DNA of 64,000 nt from Stenotrophomonas bentonitica. Its GTDB lineage: Bacteria > Pseudomonadota > Gammaproteobacteria > Xanthomonadales > Xanthomonadaceae. Each line of letters begins with the position of its first letter. Position 1 is the first letter of the stretch. Made by a program: the position numbers and the translations under genes. The stretch is from NCBI RefSeq assembly GCF_013185915.1, contig NZ_JAAZUH010000002.1, positions 930,001 to 994,000 of the forward strand, written 5' to 3'. A model generated the notes under the pieces. It had not been told where the DNA came from and searched no databases. It saw only the letters and a program-made list of their open reading frames with translations. This document shows, one piece after another, positions 1 to 11,136 of the stretch.

Positions 1-1
1 C

Positions 2-442
2 GGCGCCCCGGTGCTGGAAGGCAACACCCTGTTCGTGAGCAGCTTCAAGAACCAGACCATGGCGATCGAAGGCCCGACCGGCCGTCCGCTGTGGGCACGC
101 GATCATGGCGGCGCCGGTGGCGTGGCCCTGACCTCGGGCAATGTGTTCGTCACCGACAACAAGGGTGGGGTGTTCGGCCTGGACAAGGCCAGTGGCTCGG
201 CCATGTGGTCGCAGACCGGGCTGGCCCGCCGCTCGCTGACCGGGCCGGTGGTGCAGGGCGATTACGTTGTAGTCGGTGACTACAAGGGCTACCTGCACTG
301 GCTGCGCACCGATAACGGCGAATTCGCCGGGCGCGCCAAGAGTGGCGGCGATGCCCTGCTGGCGCAGCCGGTAGTCGCCGATGGGATTCTGCTGGTGCAG
401 AACGTTGATGGAAAGCTGACCGCGTTCCGGTTGGCACAATAA
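2..442 (+). CDS. bamB: Outer-membrane assembly lipoprotein BamB, C-terminal part
   Basis: This is the 3' end of a gene that starts before the window; about 146 residues are visible. The sequence consists of beta-propeller blades with PQQ-type repeats, for example LWARDHGG, VFVTDNKGGVFGLDKASG and VVVGDYKGYLHWL, and it ends LTAFRLAQ, as BamB proteins do. BamB is a periplasmic lipoprotein of the BAM complex that helps insert beta-barrel proteins into the outer membrane. The signal peptide and lipobox lie outside the window. It sits 12 bases before der, the usual bamB-der arrangement in gammaproteobacteria. The assignment rests on the repeats and the neighbour. Confidence 0.9.
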   Translation, partial: GAPVLEGNTLFVSSFKNQTMAIEGPTGRPLWARDHGGAGGVALTSGNVFVTDNKGGVFGLDKASGSAMWSQTGLARRSLTGPVVQGDYVVVGDYKGYLHWLRTDNGEFAGRAKSGGDALLAQPVVADGILLVQNVDGKLTAFRLAQ

Positions 443-454
443 GGAGTTACCGCG

Positions 455-1852
455 ATGCTGCCCTTGGTCGCCCTGGTTGGACGGCCGAATGTCGGCAAGT
501 CCACCATTTTCAATGCGCTGACCCGTACCCGTGACGCCCTGGTCCATGACCAGCCCGGCGTCACCCGGGACCGCAACTATGGTGTCTGCCGTCTGGACGA
601 GGACAATCACTTCCTCGTCGTCGACACGGGCGGTATCGCGGAAGACGAAGAGGGCCTGGCCGGTGCGACCGCACGCCAGGCCCGCGCCGCTGCTGCCGAA
701 GCCGACCTGATCCTGTTCGTGGTGGATGCCCGTGAAGGCACGTCGGCCCTGGACGACGAGATCCTGTCCTGGCTGCGCAAGCTGTCGCGTCCGACCCTGC
801 TGCTGATCAACAAGATCGACGGCACCAACGAAGACAACGTCCGCTCCGAGTTCGCCCGTTACGGCTTCAGCGAAATGCTGACCGTGTCGGCCGCGCACCG
901 CCAGGGCCTGGACGATCTGCTCGAGGAAGTGGTCCAGCGCCTGCCGGAAGAAGGCAGCGCCGAGGAGATGGACAACGATCCGGCCCGGATGCGCATCGCC
1001 TTCGTCGGCCGCCCCAACGTGGGCAAGTCGACCCTGGTCAACCGCATCCTCGGCGAGGAGCGGATGATCGCGTCCGAAGTGCCGGGCACCACCCGCGACT
1101 CGATCGCGGTGGACCTGGAGCGCGACGGCCGCCAGTACCGGCTGATCGACACTGCCGGCCTGCGCCGCAAGGCGCGCGTCGAAGAGGTGGTCGAGAAGTT
1201 CAGCGTCATCAAGACCCTGCAGGCCATCGAACAGTGCCAGGTTGCGGTGCTGATGCTGGACGCCAATGAAGGCGTGACCGACCAGGACGCCAGCGTGCTG
1301 GGTGCGGTGCTCGATGCCGGCCGTGCGTTGGTGGTGGCGATCAACAAGTGGGACGGGCTGACCGACTACCAGCGCGAGCAGGCCGAAACGCTGGTGTCGC
1401 GCAAGCTCGGCTTCGTGCCGTGGGCGGAAACCGTGCGCATCTCGGCCAAGCATGGCTCGGGCCTGCGCGAGCTGTTCCGTGCAATCCACCAGGCGCATGC
1501 CTCGGCCACGCACGAGTTCAGCACCAGCGAAGTCAACAAGGCGCTGGAAATCGCCTACGAGACCAACCCGCCGCCGGCGGTGCGTGGCCACGTGTCCAAG
1601 CTGCGCTACGTGCACCCGGGCGGCTCCAACCCGCCGACCTTCATCGTGCACGGCACCCGCCTGAAGGAACTGCCGGAGTCGTACAAGCGCTACCTGGAGA
1701 ACTTCTTCCGCAAGCGCTTCAAGCTGATCGGCACCCCGGTGCAGTTCATCTTCCGCGAGGGTGCCAACCCGTACGAAGGCAAGAAGAACCAGCTGACCGA
1801 GCGCCAGATCGCCAAGAAGAAGCGCCTGATCCGGCACGTAAAGGGCCGCTGA
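455..1852 (+). CDS. der: Ribosome-assembly GTPase Der (EngA)
   Basis: The 465-residue protein has two tandem GTPase domains, the hallmark of Der. The G1 motif GRPNVGKST occurs near residues 9-17 and again near 184-192. DTGG and DTAG switch motifs and NKID and NKWD specificity motifs are present in the first and second domain. A C-terminal KH-like domain follows, ending in a basic tail ([12 protein letters not shown]). Der binds the 50S subunit and is essential for its maturation. The start at 455 follows the GGAG of aaggagttaccgcg. It probably shares a transcript with bamB. Length and motifs match the family fully. Confidence 0.98.
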   Translation: MLPLVALVGRPNVGKSTIFNALTRTRDALVHDQPGVTRDRNYGVCRLDEDNHFLVVDTGGIAEDEEGLAGATARQARAAAAEADLILFVVDAREGTSALDDEILSWLRKLSRPTLLLINKIDGTNEDNVRSEFARYGFSEMLTVSAAHRQGLDDLLEEVVQRLPEEGSAEEMDNDPARMRIAFVGRPNVGKSTLVNRILGEERMIASEVPGTTRDSIAVDLERDGRQYRLIDTAGLRRKARVEEVVEKFSVIKTLQAIEQCQVAVLMLDANEGVTDQDASVLGAVLDAGRALVVAINKWDGLTDYQREQAETLVSRKLGFVPWAETVRISAKHGSGLRELFRAIHQAHASATHEFSTSEVNKALEIAYETNPPPAVRGHVSKLRYVHPGGSNPPTFIVHGTRLKELPESYKRYLENFFRKRFKLIGTPVQFIFREGANPYEGKKNQLTERQIAKKKRLIRHVKGR

Positions 1853-1876
1853 GGCGGCCCGGATACGGCGATCCCG

Positions 1877-1943
1877 GTAGAGCCACGCCCTGCGTGGCTT
1901 CGCGGCGCCCGAACGTACGGCAGCCACGCAGGGCGTGGCTCTT
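1877..1943. repeat. Inverted pair of GTAG-headed palindromes (SMAG/REP-like)
   Basis: GTAG is followed by the palindrome AGCCACGCCCTGCGTGGCT (1881-1899). An inverted second copy, AGCCACGCAGGGCGTGGCT, lies at 1922-1940. Each copy can form a short hairpin and the two can pair with each other across about 22 bases. Palindromes headed by GTAG are typical of the SMAG repeats of Stenotrophomonas maltophilia. The pair lies just downstream of der and may end or stabilise its transcript; that role is inference. Confidence 0.75.
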
Positions 1944-1971
1944 CCGTTCGGGCGCGCGCGATAATGTGGCC

Positions 1972-3111
1972 ATGAGCGCCATTCCCGAACTCCCCCCCGA
2001 ACACGCCCACCAACGCGCCCTCCACGGCGCGCTGCTGATCGACGTGCGCGAAGCGCACGAGCGCGCCACCGGCATGGCCGAAGGCGCCCGGGGCATCGCG
2101 CAGGGCGACCTCCAGGCCGACCCCGCCACGCACCTCCCGGCCCGCGACCGCGAGATCCTGCTGATCTGCCAGAGTGGCAAACGCTCGTTAGACACAGCTA
2201 CGCTCCTGCACGACCTCGGCTACACCCGCATCGCCTCGGTCCACGGCGGCACCAACGCCTGGCGTGCCGCCGGCCTGCCGCTGGTGCAACCACTGCAGAG
2301 CGATGACGAGCGTGACTTCAACGAACGCTACTCGCGCCACCTGCTGCTGCCCCAGGTCGGCGTGGCTGGCCAGCAGACGCTGCTGGGCGCACGTGTGCTG
2401 CTGCTCGGCGCGGGCGGTCTCGGCTCGCCCGCCGCCTTCTACCTGGCGGCCGCCGGGGTAGGGCACCTGCGCATCGCCGACGACGACGTGGTCGACCGCA
2501 GCAACCTGCACCGGCAGATCCTGCACACCGACGCCAGCGTGGGCCAGCCCAAGGTAATGTCGGCGCGCGAACGCTTGCTGGCGCTCAATCCACGGCTGGA
2601 CGTGGACGCCGTGCAGGCGCGCGTCACCTCGGACAACATCGACACCCTGCTGGAAGGCGTGGACGTGGTGCTGGACGGCTCGGACAACTTCCCGCTGCGC
2701 TACCTGCTCAACGATGCCTGCATCAAGCACGGCATACCGCTGGTGTATGGCGCGGTGGAGCGCTTCACCGGCCAGGTGTCGGTGTTCGACGCCGGCCGCC
2801 AGCGCGGCCAGGCACCGTGTTACCGCTGCCTGTTCCCGGAACCGCCACCGCCGGAGTTCGCGCCCAACTGCGCCGAGGCCGGGGTGCTGGGCGTGCTGCC
2901 GGGCATGGTCGGTCTGCTGCAAGCCACCGAGGTGCTCAAGCTGCTGCTGGGCATCGGCGAGCCGCTCGTCGGCCGGCTGCTGACCTTCGATGCGCTGGCG
3001 ATGCGGTTCCGAGAGCTCCGGCTGGCACCGGACCCGGCGTGCCCGATATGTGCGCCGGGGCAGGCGTTCCCCGGATACATCGACTACGTGGCGTTCTGTA
3101 ACAGCAAATAG
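1972..3111 (+). CDS. moeB: Rhodanese-ThiF/MoeB fusion, molybdopterin-synthase adenylyltransferase
   Basis: The 379-residue protein has an N-terminal rhodanese domain (about 1-105) with the persulfide-forming cysteine in CQSGKRS near residue 66. A ThiF/MoeB E1-like domain follows with the nucleotide-binding GAGGLGS near 147-153. Two CxxC pairs (CYRC near 282, CPIC near 356) form the structural zinc site. MoeB adenylates the C-terminus of MoaD or ThiS-like sulfur carriers, and the fused rhodanese probably supplies sulfur. In this family the rhodanese is more often C-terminal, so the order is less usual. The open frame runs further upstream, but ATG 1972 is the first start after the repeat pair and precedes the rhodanese domain directly. 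Confidence 0.88.
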   Translation: MSAIPELPPEHAHQRALHGALLIDVREAHERATGMAEGARGIAQGDLQADPATHLPARDREILLICQSGKRSLDTATLLHDLGYTRIASVHGGTNAWRAAGLPLVQPLQSDDERDFNERYSRHLLLPQVGVAGQQTLLGARVLLLGAGGLGSPAAFYLAAAGVGHLRIADDDVVDRSNLHRQILHTDASVGQPKVMSARERLLALNPRLDVDAVQARVTSDNIDTLLEGVDVVLDGSDNFPLRYLLNDACIKHGIPLVYGAVERFTGQVSVFDAGRQRGQAPCYRCLFPEPPPPEFAPNCAEAGVLGVLPGMVGLLQATEVLKLLLGIGEPLVGRLLTFDALAMRFRELRLAPDPACPICAPGQAFPGYIDYVAFCNSK

Positions 3112-3238
3112 TGGAATGACATGGCGCTTTTATGGCCTATCGTTCCATTCCCGGCACGATCCTGCGCACCGGCGTGCTATGTCCCTGCGTCAACTTGTCC
3201 TATCGTGACGGCTGATCGGATCTACAGGGAACAACCGC

Positions 3239-5068
3239 ATGGCGGTGGAAGCAGGTGCCAGTGAACTGGTGAAGGTAGTCGCCCTGCTGGGTGCGGCCGT
3301 GGTGATGGTGCCGTTGTTCCGTCGACTGGGGCTGGGCTCGGTGCTGGGCTACTTCGCCGCCGGCCTGGCGATCGGACCATTCGGCTTCGGCTGGTTCTCC
3401 GACCCGCAGGCGATCCTGCATACCGCCGAACTCGGCGTGGTGATGTTCCTGTTCGTGATCGGACTGGAAATGCGTCCGTCGCACCTGTGGAGCCTGCGCA
3501 CCGAAATCTTCGGCCTGGGCACCTTGCAGATCGTGGTCTGCGGTGCGGTACTCACAGGCGTATGCATGCTGTTCGGCTTCCCGTTGCCGGTGGCCTTCAT
3601 CGGCGCGGCCGGTTTCGTGCTGACCTCCACTGCGGTGGTCATGCAGCTGCTGGCCGAGCGCGGCGACATCGCGCTGCCCTCGGGCCAGAAGATCGTCTCG
3701 ATCCTGCTGTTCGAAGACCTGCTGATCGTGCCGCTGCTGGCCGTGGTGGCGTTCATGGCGCCGGTGCAGGCCGATGCCGGTGCAGGTTCGCGCTGGCTCA
3801 GCGTGGCCATTGCCGCCGGCGCGATCATCGGCCTGGTGCTGGTCGGGCGCTTCCTGCTCAACCCGCTGTTCCGGATCCTGGCCGCAGCCAAGGCGCGCGA
3901 AGTGATGACCGCCGCGGCACTGCTGGTGGTGCTGGGTGCGGCGCTGCTGATGCAGCTGGGCGGCCTGTCGATGGCGATGGGCGCGTTCCTGGCCGGCGTG
4001 CTGCTCAGCGAGTCGACCTTCCGCCACCAGATCGAAGCGGACATCGAGCCGTTCCGCGGCATCCTGCTCGGGCTGTTCTTCCTCAGCGTGGGCATGGCGC
4101 TGGACCTGACCGTGGTCGCCAACAACTGGCCGCTGATCGTGTCCGGCGTGCTGGCGCTGATGCTGGCCAAGGCGGTGTGCATCTATACCGTGGCGCGCCT
4201 GCTGGGCAGCGACCACCGCCAGGCGCTGGACCGTGGCGTGGTGATGGCGCAGGGCGGCGAGTTCGCGTTCGTGCTGTTCTCGGCGGCGGCCACCGCCGGC
4301 GTGATCGGGGTGGAGGTCAATGCCAACCTGACCGCCATCGTGGTCCTCTCGATGGCGCTGACCCCGCTGTTCGTGCTGCTGCACGACAGGCTGATGCCGG
4401 CGCGCGAGGTGTCGCTGGAAGGCGTGGATACCGCCGAGGGCATGTCCGGCAGCGTACTGATGATCGGCTTCGGTCGTTTCGGCCAGGTCGCCAGCCAGTC
4501 GCTGCTGGCGCGCGACGTGGACGTGACCATCATCGACAACGACGTGGACATGATCCACAACGCCGAGCGCTTCGGCTTCAAGATCTATTACGGCGATGGT
4601 ACCCGGCTGGACGTGCTGCACGCGTCCGGTGCCGCCACCGCGCGGGCGATCGCGATCTGCGTCAACAACGACGTCGACGCCGACCGCATCGTGGAGCTGG
4701 CCAAGCACGAGTTCCCGCAGGCCAAGCTGCTGGTGCGTTCGTTCGACCGCGAACATTCGTTGCGGCTGATCCATGCCGGGGTCGACTATCAGATCCGCGA
4801 GACATTCGAATCGGCGCTGCAGTTCGGCCAGGCCGCATTGATGGAGCTGGGCGCCGACGCCGACGACGCGCGCGAGATCGCCGAGCAGATCCGCGAGCGC
4901 GACGCCGAGCGTTTCGAACTGGAAATGGCCGGTGGCGACCTGCGTGCGGGCGCCCACATGGTGTTCGGCAGCGCGCTGCCCGGCGTGCCGACCCCGACGC
5001 CGTTCACCGCGCCGAAGCGCAAGGCGCGCACCCTCAACGCCGACGAAGTGCCAGACGAAGAGGAATGA
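3239..5068 (+). CDS. CPA2-family K+/H+ antiporter (KefB/KefC type) with RCK domain
   Basis: The 609-residue inner-membrane protein has an N-terminal Na+/H+-exchanger domain of about 12 helices (residues 1-390), starting [19 protein letters not shown] and containing [16 protein letters not shown] cytoplasmic RCK/TrkA-N domain follows, with the dinucleotide-binding GFGRFGQ near 408. This is the glutathione-gated potassium efflux layout of KefB and KefC; whether it responds to glutathione adducts cannot be told from sequence. No KefG/KefF ancillary gene is adjacent. The acidic tail ends DEVPDEEE. It is followed after 61 bases by folD on the same strand. Confidence 0.9.
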   Translation: MAVEAGASELVKVVALLGAAVVMVPLFRRLGLGSVLGYFAAGLAIGPFGFGWFSDPQAILHTAELGVVMFLFVIGLEMRPSHLWSLRTEIFGLGTLQIVVCGAVLTGVCMLFGFPLPVAFIGAAGFVLTSTAVVMQLLAERGDIALPSGQKIVSILLFEDLLIVPLLAVVAFMAPVQADAGAGSRWLSVAIAAGAIIGLVLVGRFLLNPLFRILAAAKAREVMTAAALLVVLGAALLMQLGGLSMAMGAFLAGVLLSESTFRHQIEADIEPFRGILLGLFFLSVGMALDLTVVANNWPLIVSGVLALMLAKAVCIYTVARLLGSDHRQALDRGVVMAQGGEFAFVLFSAAATAGVIGVEVNANLTAIVVLSMALTPLFVLLHDRLMPAREVSLEGVDTAEGMSGSVLMIGFGRFGQVASQSLLARDVDVTIIDNDVDMIHNAERFGFKIYYGDGTRLDVLHASGAATARAIAICVNNDVDADRIVELAKHEFPQAKLLVRSFDREHSLRLIHAGVDYQIRETFESALQFGQAALMELGADADDAREIAEQIRERDAERFELEMAGGDLRAGAHMVFGSALPGVPTPTPFTAPKRKARTLNADEVPDEEE

Positions 5069-5129
5069 CGCCACGGGATCGTGCGAATCGGGGACAATAG
5101 GGTCCCCGCCGCCCCACGCCGCACGCCCG

Positions 5130-6005
5130 ATGACCGACTCCGCCGCCCCCCATTCCGCCCGCATCCTGGACGGACGCCGCATCGCCGAAGACCTGCTGGA
5201 CAGCCTGAAGGTGCGCGTGGACGCCCGCCTGGCCGCCGGTGGCAGCCGGCCGGGGCTGGCCGTGGTGCTGGTCGGCGGCGACCCGGCCTCGACCGTGTAC
5301 GTGCGCAACAAGCGCCGCGCGGCCGAGAAGGTCGGCATCGAAGCGTTCGACTACGACCTGCCGGCCGGCACCAGCGAAGCCCAGCTGCTGACCCTGATCG
5401 ACCAGCTCAATGCCGACCCGAAGATCCACGGCATCCTGGTGCAGCTGCCGCTGCCGGGCATCCCTGACGCCAGCCGCCTGATCCACCGGATCGACCCGCG
5501 CAAGGACGTGGACGGCTTCCACCCGGAAAACGTCGGCCATCTGGCGCTGCGTGAGTTCGGCCTGCGCCCGTGCACCCCGCGCGGCATCACCACGCTGCTC
5601 GGGCATACCGACCAGCCGGTGCGTGGCCGCAACGCCACCATCGTCGGCGTGAGCAACCACGTGGGCCGGCCGATGGGCCTGGAACTGCTGATCGCCGGCT
5701 GCACCGTGACCAGCTGCCACAAGTTCACCCCCAAGGACGTGCTGGAGCAGTCGGTGCGCAACGCCGACATCCTGGTGGTCGCGGTGGGCCGCCCGGGGAT
5801 CGTGCCGGGCGAGTGGGTCAAGCCGGGCGCGGTGGTGATCGACGTGGGCATCAACCGCCTGGACGACGGCCGCCTGGTCGGCGACGTGGGCTTCGATGCG
5901 GCCGCGCAGCGCGCCAGCTGGATCACCCCGGTGCCGGGTGGGGTAGGGCCGATGACGGTCGCCACCCTCATGCAGAACACCATCGAGGCTGCTGAAGCGT
6001 CCTGA
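5130..6005 (+). CDS. folD: Bifunctional methylene-THF dehydrogenase/cyclohydrolase FolD
   Basis: The 291-residue cytoplasmic enzyme interconverts 5,10-methylene-THF and 10-formyl-THF. The catalytic segment [14 protein letters not shown] (near 62-75) contains the conserved Tyr and Lys. Further family signatures are [18 protein letters not shown] and the cofactor loop [11 protein letters not shown] near 172. The end, [19 protein letters not shown], is characteristic. The frame is open further upstream over the end of the antiporter gene, but ATG 5130 gives the normal family length. Folate metabolism next to guaBA groups one-carbon and purine genes. Confidence 0.96.
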   Translation: MTDSAAPHSARILDGRRIAEDLLDSLKVRVDARLAAGGSRPGLAVVLVGGDPASTVYVRNKRRAAEKVGIEAFDYDLPAGTSEAQLLTLIDQLNADPKIHGILVQLPLPGIPDASRLIHRIDPRKDVDGFHPENVGHLALREFGLRPCTPRGITTLLGHTDQPVRGRNATIVGVSNHVGRPMGLELLIAGCTVTSCHKFTPKDVLEQSVRNADILVVAVGRPGIVPGEWVKPGAVVIDVGINRLDDGRLVGDVGFDAAAQRASWITPVPGGVGPMTVATLMQNTIEAAEAS

Positions 6006-6038
6006 ATGGCGGCACGCGGCGCGACACAGCGTCGCATC

Positions 6039-6060
6039 TGGCCCCTGCCCATCGGGGCCA
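6039..6060 (+). terminator. Hairpin between folD and guaB
   Basis: TGGCCCC and GGGGCCA form a 7-bp GC stem around an 8-base loop, 34 bases after the folD stop. There is no T tract, so intrinsic termination is uncertain. A TAAAAT box at 6069-6074 just downstream could be the guaB -10 element. Confidence 0.4.
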
Positions 6061-6071
6061 AATCAGGGTAA

Positions 6072-7559
<1,488 letters not shown>

Positions 7560-7572
7560 TGCCGGTGAGCAG

Positions 7573-7610
7573 AGAGGAACGAGGAAGCTGATTCCCGTTC
7601 CTCTTTCTCT
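7573..7610 (+). terminator. Hairpin in the guaB-guaA gap
   Basis: AGAGGAACG (7573-7581) pairs with CGTTCCTCT (7596-7604), with an additional inner GGAA/TTCC pairing, followed by a T-rich TTCTCT. It may be a terminator or attenuator separating guaB from guaA, or a partial terminator setting their ratio. This is seen as sequence symmetry only. Confidence 0.55.
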
Positions 7611-7663
7611 ATCTGCCGTCGATTTTTGTTACTCCGATTTCCCATCAGTTCTGCCTGGGCGCC

Positions 7664-9229
7664 ATGACCAACATCCATAACGACAAGATCCTCATCCTCG
7701 ATTTCGGCGCGCAGTACACCCAGCTGATCGCGCGCCGCATCCGCGAGCTCGGCGTGTACTGCGAGATCTGGGCATGGGACCACAACCCGGCCGAGATCGC
7801 CGCGTTCGGCGCCAAGGGCATCATCCTGTCCGGCGGCCCGGAATCCACCACCCTGCCGGGCGCGCCCGCCGCGCCGCAGGAAGTGTTCGACAGCGGCCTG
7901 CCGATCTTCGGCATCTGCTACGGCATGCAGACCCTGGCCGCGCAGCTCGGGGGTGCCACCGAAGCGGCCGACCAGCGCGAGTTCGGCCACGCCGAAGTCA
8001 ACGTCGTCAACCCGGACGCGCTGTTCAAGGGGCTGAGCGATCACGGCGGCGAGCCGCGTCTCAATGTGTGGATGAGCCATGGCGACCACGTCTCCAAGGC
8101 ACCGCCGGGCTTCACCATCACCGCCACCACCGACCGCATTCCGGTGGCCGCGATGGCCAACGAAGAGAAGCGCTGGTACGGCGTGCAGTTCCACCCGGAA
8201 GTGACCCACACCCTGCAGGGCCAGGCGCTGCTGCGCCGCTTCGTGGTCGACGTGTGCGGCTGCCAGACCCTGTGGACCGCCGCCAACATCATCGACGACC
8301 AGATCGCCCGCGTGCGCGAACAGGTGGGCGACGATGAAGTGATCCTTGGCCTCTCCGGCGGCGTCGATTCGTCGGTGGTCGCTGCGCTGCTGCACAAGGC
8401 GATCGGCGACAAGCTGACCTGCGTGTTCGTCGACACCGGCCTGCTGCGCTGGCAGGAAGGCGACCAGGTGATGGCGATGTTCGCCGAGCACATGGGCGTC
8501 AAGGTCATCCGCGTCAACGCGGCCGACCGTTACTTCGCCAAGCTGGAAGGCGTGAGCGACCCGGAAGCCAAGCGCAAGATCATCGGCAACCTGTTCGTGG
8601 ACATTTTCGACGAAGAGTCCAACAAGCTGAGCAACGCCAAGTGGCTGGCGCAGGGCACCATCTACCCCGACGTGATCGAGTCGGCCGGCAGCAAGACCGG
8701 CAAGGCCCACGTGATCAAGAGCCACCACAACGTGGGCGGCCTGCCGGAACACATGAAACTGGGCCTGGTCGAGCCGCTGCGCGAACTGTTCAAGGACGAA
8801 GTGCGCCGCCTCGGCGTCGAACTCGGCCTGCCGCGCAGCATGGTCTACCGCCACCCGTTCCCGGGCCCGGGCCTGGGCGTGCGCATCCTGGGTGAAGTGA
8901 AGCGCGAATACGCCGAACTGCTGGCCAAGGCCGATGCGATCTTCATCGACGAACTGCGCAAGGCGGATCTGTACGACAAAACCAGCCAGGCGTTCGCGGT
9001 GTTCCTGCCGGTGAAGTCGGTCGGCGTCGTCGGTGACGCGCGTGCCTACGAGTGGGTGATCGCGCTGCGCGCGGTGGAAACCATCGACTTCATGACCGCG
9101 CACTGGGCGCACCTGCCGTACGACTTCCTCGGCACGGTGAGCAACCGGATCATCAATGAGCTGCGCGGCGTGTCGCGCGTGGTCTACGACATCTCCGGCA
9201 AGCCGCCGGCGACGATCGAGTGGGAGTGA
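7664..9229 (+). CDS. guaA: GMP synthase (glutamine-hydrolysing) GuaA
   Basis: The 521-residue enzyme converts XMP, ATP and glutamine to GMP. The N-terminal class I amidotransferase domain has its nucleophile in GICYGMQ near residue 85 and the His/Glu pair in QFHPEVTHT near 178. The ATP pyrophosphatase P-loop LSGGVDSSV lies near 231. The C-terminal dimerisation domain ends in the family-typical [11 protein letters not shown], so the gene is intact although it abuts a mobile element. The 3' end is a plausible integration site: the integrase gene begins about 310 bases downstream. Confidence 0.98.
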   Translation: MTNIHNDKILILDFGAQYTQLIARRIRELGVYCEIWAWDHNPAEIAAFGAKGIILSGGPESTTLPGAPAAPQEVFDSGLPIFGICYGMQTLAAQLGGATEAADQREFGHAEVNVVNPDALFKGLSDHGGEPRLNVWMSHGDHVSKAPPGFTITATTDRIPVAAMANEEKRWYGVQFHPEVTHTLQGQALLRRFVVDVCGCQTLWTAANIIDDQIARVREQVGDDEVILGLSGGVDSSVVAALLHKAIGDKLTCVFVDTGLLRWQEGDQVMAMFAEHMGVKVIRVNAADRYFAKLEGVSDPEAKRKIIGNLFVDIFDEESNKLSNAKWLAQGTIYPDVIESAGSKTGKAHVIKSHHNVGGLPEHMKLGLVEPLRELFKDEVRRLGVELGLPRSMVYRHPFPGPGLGVRILGEVKREYAELLAKADAIFIDELRKADLYDKTSQAFAVFLPVKSVGVVGDARAYEWVIALRAVETIDFMTAHWAHLPYDFLGTVSNRIINELRGVSRVVYDISGKPPATIEWE

Positions 9230-9248
9230 ATTGACGTCCTTCGAGGAC
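9190..9248. other. Probable left attachment region (attL) of the ICE
   Basis: The end of guaA, its stop codon and a short hairpin (GTCCT-TCG-AGGAC, 9236-9248) separate conserved chromosome from the integrase region. Tyrosine integrases often recombine in gene ends, and guaA is a known target. The matching attR copy is not in this window, so the core cannot be delimited. Confidence 0.45.
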
Positions 9249-9326
9249 TATCGCCAGCTATCGAAAAACTGACGTAACGTGTTGATTTAGAAGAAAATAC
9301 GTCGCACCAGCTATCGGTAGCTATCG
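9248..9326. repeat. Two phased pairs of CTATCG motifs
   Basis: CTATCG occurs at 9248, 9258, 9311 and 9321. Within each pair the copies are exactly 10 bases apart, about one helical turn, and three of the four are preceded by AG. Phased short repeats next to an integration site suggest binding by integrase or an accessory factor; this is inference. Confidence 0.5.
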
Positions 9327-9344
9327 CCGGCCAGCAGAAAAAGT

Positions 9345-9514
9345 TGACGGTAGAGCTGACGGTAAAAATCGAGGCCGGATTAAGACACTCTCGTTCACTA
9401 TTCAGACTTTTACCGTCTTTGACGGTAAAAGCCTTCTCGGGAAAGCTTGTTTTATGGGGCTTTCCGGGCATCAGCAGGTCTCCAAGTCCCTGACGGTAAA
9501 ACCTGACGGTAAAT
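9345..9514. repeat. Six TGACGGTA(A)A motifs before the integrase gene
   Basis: Copies lie at 9345 (TGACGGTAG), 9357, 9408-9417 (reverse), 9420, 9491 and 9504. The third and fourth form a perfect 11-bp inverted repeat, CTTTTACCGTC/GACGGTAAAAG, around TTT (9407-9431). They fill the space between the attachment region and the integrase start. They are good candidates for integrase arm sites or a recombination-directionality or repressor operator. Confidence 0.6.
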
Positions 9515-9539
9515 CCGTCACATGCCGGAGGAAACCTCG

Positions 9540-10796
9540 ATGCTGACCGACGCTGCACTACGCAATTTCAAACCTAAGTCCAAGATTTATAAGGCTTCTG
9601 ACCGAGACGGGATGTACGTGACGGTATCGCCTGGCGGAACGATCACGTTCCGCTACGACTACCGGCTCCACGGCCGCCGCGAGACGCTGACCCTCGGACG
9701 CTATGGCCCTGGTGGCATCTCGCTGGCAATGGCGCGCGAACTGCTGCTGGACGCGCGCAAAGCCGTTCTCAAGGGTGTCTCGCCCGCGCTGGAGAAGCAG
9801 CGTGAGAAACGCCGGGTGGTCGCCATCAAGACCTTCGGCGCGGCGATGGAGACGTGGCTGGCCAACGCAAGGCTGGCCGACAGCACCCGCGCCATGCGCA
9901 AGCACATCATCGACCGGGACATCCTGCCGGTCTTCCAGAATCGCCTGCTGACCGAAATCCAGGCCGAAGACCTGCGGGCCTTGTGCAACAAGGTCAAGGA
10001 TCGTGGGGCGCCGGCCACGGCGGTACAGATTCGGGACATCGTGAAGCAGGTCTACATCTACGCCATCGCCCACGGTGAGAAGGTGGACAACCCCGCCGAC
10101 AGCGTGGGCGCGGCCTCGATCGCCACCTTTGTGCCGAAAGATCGCGCCTTGTCGCCGCTGGAGATTCGGCTGTTCATGCAGCAGATGGAATCGGTGGCGA
10201 CCTATCCGACCATCAAGCTGGCGCTGCGCTTGATCCTGCTGACGCTGGTACGCAAGAGCGAACTGATCCACGCCACCTGGGATGAGGTCGATTTCGAGAG
10301 CAAGACCTGGACGATTCCTAAGCAGCGGATGAAGGGGCGCAACCCGCACGTGGTCTATCTATCGCGCCAGACGCTCGACATCTTCGTGACGTTGCACGCC
10401 TGCGCGGCGGGATCAAGGTTCGTTTTTCCGTCTCGCTATGACGCAGAACGGTGCATGTCCAACGCTACTTTGAATCGCGTCACAGGGCTAGTAGTGGAGG
10501 CGGCAAAGACCAAGGGGCTGCCGCTGAAACCCTTCACCGTCCATGACCTGCGCCGGACCGGCTCGACACTGTTGAACGAAATCGGCTTCAACCGCGACTG
10601 GATCGAGAAGTGCCTGGCGCACGAGGACGGGCGTTCCTCGCGCTCGGTTTACAACAAGGCCGAGTACGCCGAGCAGCGGCGCCACATGCTGCAAGAGTGG
10701 GCCAACCTAGTCGATGCCTGGGGCGGTGGGCAGACCTACGTGCCGAAGCTGTTACCGGCGAACGTGGTGGTGCCGGCGTTGAGCGCGATAGCCTGA
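9540..10796 (+). CDS. int: ICE tyrosine recombinase (integrase, DUF4102 type)
   Basis: The 418-residue integrase has an N-terminal DUF4102-like arm-binding domain (MLTDAALRNFKPKSKIYKAS), a central SAM-like core-binding region (about 100-190) and a C-terminal catalytic domain. Catalytic residues are visible: Arg in RKSELIHATWDE near 238, HDLRR near 334-338 and Tyr in SVYNKAEY near 370. It should excise and integrate the element. ATG 9540 is chosen over ATG 9522 because GGAGG lies just before it. The position right after guaA and the dense upstream repeats agree with a guaA-targeting integrase. Confidence 0.95.
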   Translation: MLTDAALRNFKPKSKIYKASDRDGMYVTVSPGGTITFRYDYRLHGRRETLTLGRYGPGGISLAMARELLLDARKAVLKGVSPALEKQREKRRVVAIKTFGAAMETWLANARLADSTRAMRKHIIDRDILPVFQNRLLTEIQAEDLRALCNKVKDRGAPATAVQIRDIVKQVYIYAIAHGEKVDNPADSVGAASIATFVPKDRALSPLEIRLFMQQMESVATYPTIKLALRLILLTLVRKSELIHATWDEVDFESKTWTIPKQRMKGRNPHVVYLSRQTLDIFVTLHACAAGSRFVFPSRYDAERCMSNATLNRVTGLVVEAAKTKGLPLKPFTVHDLRRTGSTLLNEIGFNRDWIEKCLAHEDGRSSRSVYNKAEYAEQRRHMLQEWANLVDAWGGGQTYVPKLLPANVVVPALSAIA

Positions 10797-10801
10797 AACA
10801 G

Positions 10802-10831
10802 TGGCTTGGTTGTCACTTGACAACCAAGCCA
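10802..10831. promoter_or_regulatory. Perfect 14-bp palindrome with overlapping -35-like box
   Basis: TGGCTTGGTTGTCA and its exact complement TGACAACCAAGCCA flank a 2-base centre. A consensus TTGACA (10817-10822) lies in the right arm and CATACT follows 17 bases on. There is no T tract, so an operator over the promoter of the next two genes fits better than a terminator. If that -10 is real, the leader is only about 5 bases. Confidence 0.6.
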
Positions 10832-10856
10832 ATCATCCCCATACTGGAGATCATTG

Positions 10857-11132
10857 ATGGCTCGTTCCCCTCATCCGAAGAAAGATGTCGAGGAAGCTCT
10901 CAGGCACGCCGAAGGGCAGGGCTGGCGCGTCGAAGTCGGCGGCAGCCACGCTTGGGGGCGGATGTATTGCCCTTACAACGATGAAGAATGTCGCTGCGGC
11001 GAGTTCTGCATCACCAGTGTATGGAGCACGCCGAAAAATCCCGGCAACCACGCGCGCTCCTTGCGGCGCGTCGTGGACAACTGCACCACGCACCGGCCGC
11101 AGCGCGACGCTGATGATGGTGCCAAGGAGTAG
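10857..11132 (+). CDS. Small basic protein, possibly toxin-like
   Basis: The 91-residue protein starts MARSPHPKKDVEEALRHAE and contains GGSHAWGRMYCPY and several cysteines (CPYNDEECRCGEFC). The GW-VEVGGSHAWGRM stretch faintly recalls HicA-type RNA-binding toxins (KxxGSHxxF), but the Cys-rich centre does not. ATG 10857 is preferred over TTG 10854 because of GGAGA at 10845. The next gene starts 4 bases after its stop and encodes a protein with a DNA-binding motif, so the two are one unit behind the palindrome at 10802. A toxin role is a weak guess. Confidence 0.7.
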   Translation: MARSPHPKKDVEEALRHAEGQGWRVEVGGSHAWGRMYCPYNDEECRCGEFCITSVWSTPKNPGNHARSLRRVVDNCTTHRPQRDADDGAKE

Positions 11133-11136
11133 CGCG

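Noticed and set aside
1348..1971. Upstream extension of the moeB frame into der
   Set aside because: It overlaps der and the repeat pair, and the extra sequence has no domain; ATG 1972 fits the rhodanese start.
3200..5338. Long minus-strand open frame opposite the Kef-type antiporter and folD
   Set aside because: It gives a His/Gln/Arg-rich low-complexity protein that runs across two well-supported genes; it is a shadow of GC-biased codons.
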